Shown here: in pieces, positions 49,402 through 60,728 of the stretch
Layout: each line of letters starts with the position of its first letter
Numbering within the stretch: the stretch's first letter is position 1
DNA from: Tetradesmus obliquus
Taxonomy: Eukaryota > Chlorophyta > Chlorophyceae > Sphaeropleales > Scenedesmaceae
Assembly (NCBI GenBank): GCA_030272155.1
Contig: CP126202.1
Span: 1,550,001-1,614,000, forward strand
DNA: 64,000 bases
Reading direction: 5' to 3'
Made by a program: the position numbers and the translations under genes
The notes under the pieces: generated by a model
What the model was told of the DNA's origin: nothing
What the model saw: only the letters and a program-made list of their open reading frames with translations
Databases searched by the model: none

Positions 49402-52400
49402 ATGATTGGCAGTCGGCCTACTTTGCCGGGCTGCCTGAGTGGCAGCAGGCTGAGCAGCATCAGCAGTCAGCAGCAGCAGGTTGCACGCCAATGCTGCTGC
49501 AGAGCAAAGCGTGGACGCCCACGGAAAACCGACTTGCCAGAAGCAGAAACAGCTCAATTCACTGATGAGTTTCAGCAGCCAGTAGCAGCAGCCAGCCCAG
49601 CAACAACGGGACGACGAGGCAGGCCAAGGAAGACAGACTTGCAGGCAGACGAGCCCTTGGCCACAAGCCAGGCACCCCTAGTAAGCACCACTGACCTTGT
49701 CAGCATAACAAAACCTGCATCAAACATCTTAACCGCTTGTCAGAACCTTGCTGATATACTGTACTTAACAGGGCCTCGAAGCCAGGTCAGTGCAGCTTAG
49801 CAGCAGTACTGGTAGCAGCAGCCTGCATAGCCCTTCGCAGTGCAGTGGCACAGCTGCATTCTGGGCGGTGCTACATGTACGTTTTTTTTGCTATCGCCTC
49901 AGACTGCTGGTGCAGCTTGTGTACAGTACTGCATTGCAGATCTTTGAGTGCCCAGCAACGGCGCCCTACACCCAGCTGCCTGCACTGCTGCAGCGTGCAA
50001 CACCACTGCTGTGCCTGCTGCATCTGTTGATTACCGTGCCTTGCAGGAGCCAAGCAGCAGCAGCAGCAGCAGCAGCAGCCACCATGACCGCGTAATCAGC
50101 TTTGAGACTGACATGACACAGTCAGTGGCACTTGATGAGGTGCTGGATGACTTTGTGCCACCTTACACACACCAGGTGGGAACAGAAGCGGGGCCAGCCC
50201 ACTGGGTGCGGCACAGTGTTACAGCAGGCCAGCAGCAGTCCTTGGGTGACAGCTTTGCGCGTAGCAGTGTGCTGCATAGCTGCTGCACAGCTAACAACAG
50301 TGTGCCGGCCACAGTGTGTATCACACTGGCCAAGCAAGTGCCACTCATGCAGCTGCACCCTATGTGATTATCAACACGCAGCACCATCTGCACATCCTGT
50401 TATCGTGGCATCTGCAATGTTAGTCGGCTTCGCCCTATGTGTTCATCAACACGCAGCACCATCTGCACATCCTGTTATCGTGGCTTGCACTCCAATCTGC
50501 GCACCACACAGGCCCAGGGACATGACTCAAATGACATGCCACCCCTAGAGACCTTCCAGCCCGACTACTCAGCCCCAGGCTTTGTAGGAGATGAGGCGCT
50601 GCAGTATGACCAGCTCGAGGGAGAGCAGCAGCAGCCGCGCCGCAGGGGCCGGCAGCCGCGGCAAGTGGTAGAAGCAGCAGACGCAGCAGCAGCAGCGCAG
50701 GCAGCGCGTGCGGCGCAGCTTGCGGCCGCAGGGCCCGGTGCGGATGCAGCGGAGGCGGCTGGCTTGGGCGGTGCTGGAGCGCAGCTGCTGGTGCAGCAGG
50801 CTGCTGCTGCTGCTGCTGGGGCTGAGGAGCTGAGTGAGGAGGACCTGCTGATGGGGCAGGAGGAGCCTCCTGGCGTGTGGGACTATGAAGCAGGTGGGTG
50901 GGCTCTGCACTGGGCTGAGGGAGTGTTTTGTCGTGCTTTTGCAGGTGGTAGCTCAGCAGCAACTCTTGTAAGAGCCTTGCATGTAGAGCTGTCCATCAAC
51001 TGCACCGTATGCATTAGCTGCATGCACTGTAGCCTGCATCCACCGCCAGTTACTACAGCTGCTGGATGCAGTCAACCATCCATCACAGTACCGGCCTTTG
51101 ACCAGCACAATGCACTGAACAATACTGTCATCTGCTTCGCACGTGTCTGTAGGCCTGGCGCAAGCGCAGACCATCATCGAGCCAGACCGCTTGATGAGCC
51201 ATATGCCGCCGGAGTGGCGGCCACAAAGCAGGGCAGAGGCAGATTATCGCATCCGATGGAGCAGCTGGGTGTCCACGCTTGAGCGGCAGCGCGTGCAGCT
51301 CGAGTATGAGAACAACGCGCGGCGCTACCTCAGCGCACAGAACAAGGAGAGCGAGAACATGTGGGTAGCCTGGAGCTGCTGGTTTGGTGGAATGGGAGGT
51401 TAGGAGTATCGATGTTGTGCAACAGCTGCAATGGTTCATGTGTTTGATCATTGCAGGCTTCTGCAGTATATAGATACGGGTACTGTTGTTATCACTGGCA
51501 GCTGCATGTACTGCTCTCTTCCTAGTTCAGCTTTCTCTGGGTGGACCAGCAGCTGACCAGCGGTGCTGCTACAACTGCTGCTGTTGCTGCTGCTGTGTCA
51601 CTCTGCAGCTACCTCACTGCCAAGGCGCTGTCGATTGTGACAGCAGAGATTGAGCTGGAGGACCATGAGACAGGTGAGCGGAGGATTTAATCAGCTGACA
51701 TTCAACTTCAAACGTTTGCAGCACGTGTGCTGACATGCAAAGCAGCTATGCCCATGTAACTGTGTCTCGCTTTGCTTGCTTTGACTGATAAGCACGCAAG
51801 CAAGGGCTGGCCCTCAGATGTGACGACCTGTAACATTGGGGTGACCTATGCAGCCTTCTGCTGCCGCATTGATATTCCTGCAAGCTCCTTGCATCTGTAT
51901 ACTGCCTGCTTTGACAGCATGTAACACACAGAGTGCCGTCCCCTGCCACCTTATGCACTTGTAAATAGGACGATTCTAACTTGTGCTGCCCGCAGGCAAC
52001 CGCTGGGACAGCTACTACCCTGTGTGGGCCCGCGCGGAGCACCGCTGGTACCCTACGGGCCGCTTTGCCGCCTACAACGAGTACGTGAAGGAGAACATCG
52101 GGCAGCTCACCATGAAGTATGCGCCAGGGGTGAGTTTAGTGTGCTGCAGCGTGCATGCTTGCCTGCTGCTGCCTCTATCTGCTGAAAAGGGCGTACCAAT
52201 TGACAGCAGAACACCATGAAGCATGCTTCAGGGGTGAGTGCAGCGCCTGAGATGAGGCTGCGGCATGGGACAGGTACTGCTGCTTGCAGCAGCCGGTGCT
52301 CCTTTGTTCCAACCTCAGGCAGCTGGCCTGCCTGCATGCTGCTGTCGCTTTGTGTGGCCCACACACTGAGTTAGGTTGAACAACTGGCAGGAGAGCCGCT

Positions 52401-52913
52401 TGGCATCTGTGTATCAAGAGCGCCGTTCTGCTGTGTTGCCAAAGGTGCTTGCATACTGGCAGCACTGTCACTGACACGACACCATTATACATCGTTGGTG
52501 AACTCCTACAAGTCAAACTTGCAGAATGACCCTGCAAGCTATGTTTCATGTTCTTTTCAGCATGGCATTCCTCGATCTGCTTGTCAAGCAGTTGATTGTT
52601 GGTCTGACTGTGCTGTGTTGATTGCTGCCGCTTCTGTCCTGGTCAAAACGTTGCCCACCGCCCTCAGGCTGACCAGGAGGAGGAGTTTGACCTGATGGAT
52701 GATGTGTTCCTCATGGCAGACGACCCCAACATCCCAGGCGGTGGCAGCGAGGCGCAGCAGGAGGCAGCAGCAGCAGGCCCTGCAGGCGGCCTGGGCCTTG
52801 ACAGCTTCCTTGCAGGAATGCTGCCTGGCACAGAGAGCAGCGAGCTGGGGCAGTCCTACCTGGATGAGGTGCTGGCGCCTGCAGAGGAGGAGCTGGAGGA
52901 GGAGCTGGAGTAG
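49402..52913 (+). CDS. Probable plastid protein with two AT-hook motifs and one membrane helix
   Basis: Seven exons, 49402-49785, 50047-50175, 50512-50893, 51153-51360, 51531-51673, 51996-52129 and 52668-52913, fit by phase (541 residues). The N-terminus (MIGSRPTLPGCLSGSRLSSI, rich in Ser/Arg, then QCCCRA) looks like a chloroplast transit peptide. Two near-identical AT-hook-like motifs follow: KRGRPRKTDL and RRGRPRKTDL, about 35 residues apart. Next are a poly-Ser stretch, DDFVPPYTH, an Ala-rich region, the conserved-looking block PDRLMSHMPPEWRPQSRAEA, one hydrophobic helix (TTAAVAAAVSLCSYLTAKAL), SYYPVWARAEHRWYPTGRF, and an acidic tail. The compact C-terminal half looks like a conserved green-lineage protein, but I do not recognise it. 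AT-hooks with a membrane helix would fit a nucleoid-to-envelope anchor; that is inference. It stops at TAG, after which the same frame stays open through a degenerate copy of the tail. Confidence 0.7.
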
Positions 52914-53105
52914 CTTGCAGGACAGCTTGCAGGACAGCTTGCAGGACAGCTTGTAGGACAGTTGCAGCACAGCTTGCAGGAACAGCTTGCAGGACTGCTG
53001 CCTGGCGCTGAAAGCAGCGAGCTGGGGCAATCCAACCTCGATGAGGTGCTGGCGCCGGTAGAGGAGGAGCTGGAGTAGCTTGCGGGATAGCTTGCAGGGC
53101 AGCTT
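52914..53105 (+). repeat. CTTGCAGGACAG repeats plus a copy of the gene's C-terminal end
   Basis: Just after the TAG of the preceding gene come four CTTGCAGGACAG-like 12-mers, then a copy of its last codons (AGLLPGAESSELGQSNLDEV versus AGMLPGTESSELGQSYLDEV), then more 12-mer units. The whole block keeps the gene's reading frame. TAG replaces the CAG of the 12-mer unit at three places (52911, 53074 and 53086), and the first TGA in frame is at about 53154. Confidence 0.85.
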
Positions 53106-53236
53106 GCAGCACACACAACTTGCAACGCAGTGTCAGTGCGGCGCCGCAATGTTTGAGGATGCGAAGTTGACAGTATGGAGCCTGTTGACGACCCTGCAGC
53201 AATTATGTGTCAATGCATAACAGTGCACGTTCAGCA

Positions 53237-53241
53237 TGTAA
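53237..53241 (+). terminator. TGTAA polyadenylation signal after the plastid-protein gene
   Basis: TGTAA about 325 nt after the TAG stop and about 85 nt after the first in-frame TGA. The second distance fits algal 3' ends better. Confidence 0.45.
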
Positions 53242-53292
53242 CTTGACCCCAGAAGTTGATGACAAATGCTCCAGCCTGGCCCCGCTCCAGCC

Positions 53293-53319
53293 CTGGCAGG
53301 GCTCAGAGAGCCCTGCCAG
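53293..53319. other. Perfect 12-bp hairpin
   Basis: CTGGCAGGGCTC and its exact reverse complement are separated by AGA. It lies between the plastid-protein gene and the BTB gene; the rest of 53106-53983 shows no supported gene. It could be an RNA hairpin at the 3' end or the remnant of a small inverted-repeat element. Confidence 0.6.
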
Positions 53320-53983
53320 CCAGGCTGGTGTGGCACACAGGTGCAGTACACGGCGCCTTTTGCTTGTAATTACATTAAGGATTCAACTAAATGCAAAATC
53401 ACCCGGTGACATATCTTACGCTGGGTGGCCAGCGCCGAGTGCACCAGCCTGGCGCCACCAATTGAGCGGCAGTGTTTAAATGGAGTGAGCTTGTCAGATC
53501 TTGTGGGGCCTACCAGCTGGCGTACAGGCCACAATGCACGGCAGCAAACGCACCCGAACACGTCTTTGTACTGCCTATTGCGGTCTAGCACCAGAGTATG
53601 CCTCGGCGTCAGCGTTAGCAGGTTGGAGTCCATGCTTGCCGATACTGCGAGCTAAAGGCAACCTGGAAGCAGTGCGAACCTGCTGCAAACTGTTGGGATT
53701 AGGACTGAGGTTCGTCTGCGGCTTGCGCTCGCGGCTCGTTTTGCCGCAGGACAACAGCAGTCAGCCTTGCGACTGGCCGGGTTGCACCCACTTGCCAGAG
53801 GCCATCCATGCACAGCTTGCCCATGCATGTCTATGTGTATACATCGGTTTAAGGTCCAATGTTGTTGGGGCTGACAGCGTGGCTGCCTATGCTGCATGTC
53901 TGCTGATGCAGATCAACGGCGCACAGCACAGTCTGTGCTGTTTGCCACAGTCAACAGCAGGGCATCACAAGTCAGCCAGCAGC

Positions 53984-56189
53984 ATGGCAGCACCAGACTA
54001 CAGTGAGCTGTTTGCCAGCGAAAGCCTCTCAGATCTCACAATCGTGATAGCAGAAGAAGGCGCAGAGGCTGTCTGTGCAATAGACACCCCACCTGCCAGC
54101 AAGCGGCGCAGGACACGCAGATCAACAGCAGCAGAAGCGGCAGCAGGTGCAGATGCAGATGCAGAGACAGCTGCGCCAGCAGCAGACAGCAGTGCAGGAA
54201 GAAAGGTGCTGCCTGGCCATAGCATTGTACTGTTTGGCTGCAGCAGCTTTTGCAAAACCAAGCTGCAGAGTTGGAGCAGCAGCAGCAGCAGCAACGGCAA
54301 GCTGGAGATCTGCATAACCACACCTCCAGGTGCGCTGCACAAACCATGTATCTGCAGCTGTGCACATGATTTGCTGCAGCAGGACTGCAGCCCTTCGTGC
54401 TTTACGGCATGGGCTGTGCATGGTAGGCTTGCTGGGCAGCCCCTGCAAAGTGCACAGCCGATGCCCAGACTCTATGCAACTGCGGCTTACAAGCATTTAG
54501 AGACAGAGCTTTTGACAGCACGTTCCATGTTTGAAGTTTTTAAAGACTTTTGACTAATGCGATGGCTGGATGACTTTGCAGCATTGCATCAAGATGTCAC
54601 GTATCCTATGCATCTGCAAGCAACCATACAGTGGCTGGGGTGTCCTGCGCAACCAGCTGCACGTGCACTGCTGCTGCTGCTGTTGCCGCAACTACCTAAC
54701 TTGCTGCAGGCCAAGTGGAAGCTGGAGAGCTGCTGATGCAGTGCATGTATGCAGCACAGCCAGACTTGTCCGCATGCAGCTAGGAGCAGCTGCTGCAGCT
54801 GCTGCTGCTGCTCGCAGACAGCTACGGCGTGCCCAAAGTGATAGCCGCAGCAGCAGCTGCCTTTGACAGCATTGCCTCGGCAGACCTGCAGTGGGAGACC
54901 GTGCAGGCACTTTATGCCCTGCCGCCTGGCTGTGCTGAGCTGGACGCCTGCAAGCCGCTGTTTGAAGCAGCAGGGGAGAAGCTGCAGGATGAGCTGGGTG
55001 ACCTAGAGCTGGCTTGGGCAGATGCAAGCAAGCAGCAGCTGCTGCTGGGCCTGCCACAGCCAGCGCTGCTGCAGCTGCTGCAAGATGACGATACTCGCGT
55101 TGCGAGTGAGAACACAGTGTTCTTCACTATTAGCCAATGGTGCCGGCAGCAGCAGCAGCCGGCGCAGCAGCAGCAGCAGCAGCAGCAGGAGGCAGTGGCC
55201 ATGTCAGCCAAACATGACCTGCTACAGCTGGTGCGGATGCAGGTGAGGGTAAATTAAGTTCTAGAACAGCTCATGTATCTCCTGTTTTCTGTGTTCTGCA
55301 TATATATGCTTGACAACATTTGAGCGCCTGCCCAAAGAGCCGTCATCAAACACCAGCTACCACTGAAGCATGGCAGGCAGTCTGCATCGATGCACACCCA
55401 ATGTGCATGGTTTGTATTGCTTGCTAGCGTGCGTGCCCATCTGCAGGTGGTTGATGATCGCTGTTTTGACGAATGATACTCTGCTGCTGCCGCATGCTAA
55501 ATGTGCATCTGCAGCACTGCACGGGACTGTATGCTACAGCGGTTGTCGCACGCACCAGGCTTGCACAGTCCCTCTTCAGTGCGGCAGAGATAGCTGAGGC
55601 GTGTGTGCTGGCAAGCGCTGGCAAGCGCTCCCAGGTAGCTCAGACGCTGCTTGAGCACAGCCCAGCTGTCGCCAGGTTCCCAGCTTGGAAAGCTGCGAAG
55701 CGGCCGGCCTCAGCCATGCGGCAGCTGGACATGCAGTGGCAGCTGCCGCTGCAGCAGCTGCAGGAGGCAGTGCAGCAGCACCTGCAGCACAAATTGAAGA
55801 TGCATTACCTGCTCAGCACACGGCACACCTGGCAGGGCACGTGCTTCATGTTGAAGGTTGTGGTGACAACGGATACTGCTGCGCCACGCACGCAGCTAGG
55901 GCTCTACATCCGCATGCTGGATGCACCATCTGGGGGCGTCCGCAGTGCCACGTACAAGCTGAGCATCGCTGCAGCGCCTGGCAGCCAGGCTGGTAACACC
56001 AAGCCTGACATAGAGTTTGGCCCTCTAACATACACATGGACGAACGAGAAAGGCCGGGGCAGCAACAAGCTGGTAACGTTTGACGCGCTCAGCAACTAGC
56101 AGCAGGCTGAGGCGAAGCTGTGGCAGCTGGGGCTGGTGCACAGCGACGGCTGCCTGCACCTCAGGGGGCTCGTCACAAACATCGAGTGA
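53984..56189 (+). CDS. BTB/POZ protein gene with two in-frame TAG codons
   Basis: Exons 53984-54329, 54710-55242 and 55515-56189 join in phase (1, then 0) to 518 codons. The BTB start is clear (YSELFASESLSDLTIVI, then KVLPGHSIVLFGCSSFCKTKL), with an insert of about 45 residues carrying a basic cluster (SKRRRTRR) inside the fold. Exon 2 continues the BTB (EAGELLMQCMYAAQPDL) into a BACK-like helical region (LLLLADSYGVPKVIAA). Exon 3 completes it and adds a C-terminal beta-rich part (WQGTCFMLKVVV) ending TNIE-TGA. TAG codons lie in frame at 54781-54783 and 56097-56099, and in both places recognisable coding continues in frame (EQLLQLLLLL; EAKLWQLGLVHSDGCLHL). BTB-BACK proteins are typically substrate adaptors for CUL3 ubiquitin ligases. 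The gene is either a young pseudogene, a truncated gene, or read through at TAG. Confidence 0.65.
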
Positions 56190-56605
56190 GGGCTGCTGTG
56201 CTGTGTGTCCATGAAGCTTTGCATTTGTATTTGTACATTGATTTGCACCAGCTGGTGCCTGCAGGTTTGTATGTCACTTTCAGTTGCTTGCAACATCAGG
56301 GTCGGAGCGTTCTCCATTGGCACTGGCGTGCTGGATTTGTGACCTCCATAGCATTGGCGTAAGCTTGACTGCATGGCGGGGGGTGGTCCTAATTCGCTGT
56401 TGCTGTCATGTACATGGAGCCGCCTGCATTGTGTAACATGAGAGATCTGGTGCTCAAGGGTGTGCAGTGTGTTTTACGGTGCTCACTCTCCTTTTCTGGT
56501 CTCAGACCTGTGTTCATCCTGTTGTGGCTCATACCATCCGATGGTGCCAGGACCCACATGTAACTATCCTCTCTCATTGTGGCATGCATGCAGCTGCCTC
56601 TGTTG

Positions 56606-56900
56606 CATGTGACAGGGCTGGTCACCAACATCGAGTGACGGCTGCCTGCATGTGACAGGGCTGGTCACCAACATCGAGTGACGGCTGCCTGCATGTGACA
56701 GGGCTGGTCACCAACATCGAGTGACGGCTGCCTGCATGTGACAGGGCTGGTCACCAATATTGAGTTATGGCTGCCTGCATGTGACAGGGCTGGTCACCAA
56801 CATCGAGTGACGGCTGCCTGCATGTGACAGGGCTGGCCACAAACATCGAGTGACGGCTGCCTGCATGTGACAGGGCTGTCACAGACATCGAGGGGGGCTG
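56606..56900 (+). repeat. 43-bp tandem repeat, seven copies
   Basis: The unit CATGTGACAGGGCTGGTCAC (first 20 of 43 bases) repeats at 56606, 56649, 56692, 56735, 56778, 56821 and 56864. It matches the last coding stretch of the BTB gene (GACGGCTGCCTGCACCTCAG ... AACATCGAGTGA, 56140-56189), so it is an amplified copy of that gene's coding end lying about 420 bp downstream. Confidence 0.95.
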
Positions 56901-59034
56901 CTGTGTGACATCACACATATGTAGAGCCTGCTACATCCTGCAGACAACAGCCCAAGGGGTGCTCAAACTGGAGTTGCTGTTGTTGCACAGCAGCCGTGCA
57001 TATGCACTTGTACATTACGTTGCACGTGGTTGGTCTGTTACACCGAGTGCTTGCAGCCGTTTTACTGGCTTACTGGGCTACTGCCTGAGGCAGTTGCGCT
57101 CCTGTACTACTGCATTGGTTGTGTTATCTTTGAGGCCAGAATCTTGGCGGCTTCAAAAAGTCACTGGCTCCCCAAACGAGCGGGGTTGCCTATGTGACCG
57201 TGAATCTCTTTGCTTGCTTGAATGCTTGAATGCTGGAGCATTCACACAAAACTGCTTGGTCCGACCTGAGGCAGTGGTCTCTGCCAGCCTGGCAGCAGTG
57301 CGGCACTGCTGCAAGGCTGCTGTGGCACTGGCTTAGCAGCACTGCGGCATGCAGCTACGACAGCAAGTTACACAGATGCCTTCTGCTTGGCTGATTGTTG
57401 AGATGATGATCATCTTTGTCATGACGACAACCAAGCTTCTTGAGGCAAAAGTGACAGTTGACGGTATGTAACGCTTTACGTGGGAGTAATGGCGACACCT
57501 GAAGACGGTGTGAGCCACCGTGAGCCACCGTTGGCAACGAGGTGAACACAAGTTCGGTAATCAAACACAGCCACAGTTTGAACACACCCGGCAGTGCAAC
57601 TACATGGGTTGCACTGCGATCCACCCATCACAAGCAACATGCATGTCTGAGGTTGTGAAGGCCATGCAACAGCTTGCGCAAGCAGTATGCCAAACAGTAT
57701 AACAGCTGTGTTAATATTGTAGTACAAAGCAGCATGCATTTCAAAGCCCTGTGGGTCGGATATTGGCAGCTACTTCATCCAGCCGCTTGGTTGCTTGCAA
57801 CCAAGACCTTGAACACATGCATGATGCAGCTGCAACACAGAGCACAAGAAGAACGGCAGCTGTTGCTGCTGCACTGCAAGATGATCCTGCACCGTGTCAG
57901 CCGGCTGCAATGCATGCATGTGACCAGAGCTGACGAACAACACATTCAACTGCACAAGCCAGCGACAACTGAGAGTATGTGACATTGTGACAGCAACTGC
58001 AGGCTGCATTCATCTCTCGTGCGCTGCTGCACCACACCATGCCACCAAGCTATTACTGTGGCGTTCATTCACCACAGCTACAACAAACACAAACACATTC
58101 CCTGGGCTGTAAGCATGTCAAGCCAGCTGCTGCAAGAGGCTGCCTCTTTCACAGCAGCAGCCGTCATCGAACTGTACATGGGCGCAAGGTACACAGGAAC
58201 ACATCAGACATCATTATGGTAGTGCATAACAAGAAGCTCGTGGCAACTTTGGTGGCATTCCAACACGGTTGTAGTTGGTATGCGCATATTCAGAACTTCA
58301 CAAAAAGATGTTGTGGCTGCTGGGCTGTAACTTTCTGCCTGCTGCAGCTTGCAGTATTTCACAACTCAACTGCAGCAGTTCGTAACAGCTGCAGCTGTTG
58401 TCACCCAACTGCAGCAGGTCATATTGCAACTGGGCAGGCATACCTTGCAGCAGTGCATTGCATGCACATGCTGATTATGTTGTGAGCCAAAACTGATGGG
58501 CATGCCGTGCTAATCAAAACGCAATCCTGCGCCCTCACATACCGCTACACCTAATACCGTACTGTGCAAAGGGCACTCGATGCTCATTTCTTACTAAACA
58601 CACACACACACACACAGACATAGTACAAGTGCAACAACAAGCCTCTCAAACAAACCAATGCTTTTTTCCTCAAGCTCGGCCCCTCAAGCGATGGCTAGCC
58701 ACTGAAAACATCCAACAAACGAATGCTCTGTCTCCTCAGCTCAGCACCCCACTGCCAACACTTCGGGAAAATCAGCCAGAGCATCGCCCAACTGACACTT
58801 TACGTAAATTGTATACACATGCTGAGCAGGCGCACCCCGCAAGCCCAGCCTTGCAGCTGCTGCATGCGCATGCAGCTGTCCACAGTACAGCACACTACAC
58901 ACACAGTACATCACAACGCGGCTCGACCTCTCCCCGGCCCACTCTGCATGCGTTGCGAACTTGCACACTGGAAGCAGGGACAAAGGTGCCTGCTACAACG
59001 CTGCACGCTCGGCCTCTTCCTGCCACCTTGCAGC
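56901..59034. other. Intergenic, no supported gene
   Basis: This 2.1-kb stretch has several open frames but none with a domain or a paralogue in the window. Its composition is more balanced than the coding regions. An (AC)n tract of 19 nt lies at 58598-58616. Its left part is the 3' region of the BTB gene; its right part lies past the end of the VTT gene's repeated tail. Confidence 0.5.
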
Positions 59035-59875
59035 AAGTTGTTGGCATCGCTGGCAGCAGGCGCTGACGGCTGCTGCCGGCCGCCGAAATGACGCAGCAGA
59101 TGACATGCGGCTCATCAAGCTGCCGCTGCTGCCGCTCTCGCTGCTTGCCTGCAGCATGTTTCACTGTACAACAGTGAACCTCCACTGCAGCATCTGCTGC
59201 CAGCTCATACACTGGCAACAAGGGAACAATACCCGCCACACCGCTGCACGTCAAGCCAGCCTCACCCTGCCGCCCTACAGCAAGTTGTTTGAATGACTCA
59301 GCAGATGACATGCGGCTCATTAAGCTGCCGCTGCTGCCGCTCTCGCTGCTGGCCTGCTGCATGGCTGGCTATACAACAGTGAACCTCCACTGCAGCATCT
59401 GTTGCTGGCTCATACACTGGCAACAAGGGAGCAATACCCACCGCACCACTGCACAATCAGCAAGGTTAAGCACCTGCCGCCTTACAGCAAGTTGTTGGCA
59501 TCGCTGGCAGCAGGCGCTGAAGGCTGCTGCCGGCCGCTCAGCAGCCGCCAAAATGACGCAGCAGATGACATGCGGCTCATCAGGCTGCCGCTGCTGCAGC
59601 TCTTGCTGCTGGCCTGCTGCATGTCTGGCGAAACACCAGTGTAACCTCCACTGCAGCATCTGTTGCCAGCTCATACACTGGCAACAAGGGAACAATACCC
59701 GCCACACCACTGCACAATCAGCAAGCCTCACCCTGCTGCCTTACAGCAAGTTGTTGGCGTTGCTGGCAGCAGGCGCCGACGGCTGCTGCCGGCCACTCAG
59801 CAGCCGCCGGAACGACGCAGCAGATGACATGCGGCTCATCAAGCTGCCACTGCTGCCGCTCTCGCTGCAGCATCA
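59035..59875 (-). repeat. Four extra tandem copies of the VTT gene's C-terminal end
   Basis: The minus strand encodes GSLMSRMSSAASFRRLLSGR and its stop at about 59950-60060 (the gene's own end). The block recurs at about 59743-59865, 59490-59630, 59280-59360 and 59035-59160, with periods of about 205-255 bp and spacer of shared sequence (GCAACAAGGGAACAATACCC). The third copy has lost part of the block; the others keep most of it. The two middle copies carry TGTAAGG straight after the coding end, a possible poly(A) signal. Confidence 0.9.
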
Positions 59876-59951
59876 TATGCCAAGCCAAAGCAAACACTGG
59901 CAACGGCGATACGCCACCTGCTGCAACACTCACTCTTGCCAGCCGCATGTC

Positions 59952-60690
59952 TCACAGCAAGTTGTTGGCATTGCTGGCAGCAGGCGCTGACGGCTGCTGC
60001 CGGCCACTCAGCAGCCGCCGGAACGACGCAGCAGATGACATGCGGCTCATCAAGCTGCCGCTGCTGCCGCTTTCGCTGCTGGCCTCATTGTTGTTATTGT
60101 TGTCTGCACCTGCACGGATCCAGCTGTTGCTGCTTGGGGTGCGCGTCAGGCTGCTGCTGTTAGGCACAGCGCTGGCATCTGCAACAATGACCTGCAAGTC
60201 TCCGTCCTGAGAACAGGACCCGGCACTGCCTGGCCGCATTGCTGCTGCTGCTGCTGATCTGGCGGCAGCGCTGCTGGATTCGTTGCCCTGCAGCTTCCCC
60301 TCAATCTGCAGCGGCAGCGCCGTCTGCAGCTTGTCAGCAACCGCAGGAGCCGCACCATCTGCTGAGCCTCCTGACTGTGCAGCCTCGACGTCGTCGGCAG
60401 CAGCAGCAGCAGCAGCAGCGGCCTCGGCTTGCTCCTTAGCAAGCTCCTCTGCTTCGAGCTTCCGCAGCAGCCGCTTTGAGTACACCACGCTGAGCACAAC
60501 CAGCACAATGCCGAGAAGCAGCACAACGACGTTGTAGACTGCCACACCGGGGTTCCTCACGCGGCCTCGCAGCAGGTCAGCGAGCGTCTCCATGCTCCTG
60601 CCGAAGAAGACCTGCAGCGGCAGCAGCAGCAGCAGCAGCAGCAGCAGGTCAGCGAGCGTCTCCATGGTCCTGCCGAAGAAGACCTGCAGC

Positions 60691-60728
<38 letters not shown>

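Noticed and set aside
53293-53319. Hairpin as a bacterial-type terminator
   Set aside because: Eukaryotic context with introns and TGTAA signals; recorded only as an inverted repeat.
56905-57336. 143-residue open frame downstream of the BTB repeat
   Set aside because: Cys/Leu composition of chance frames, no homology signal, no splice partner.
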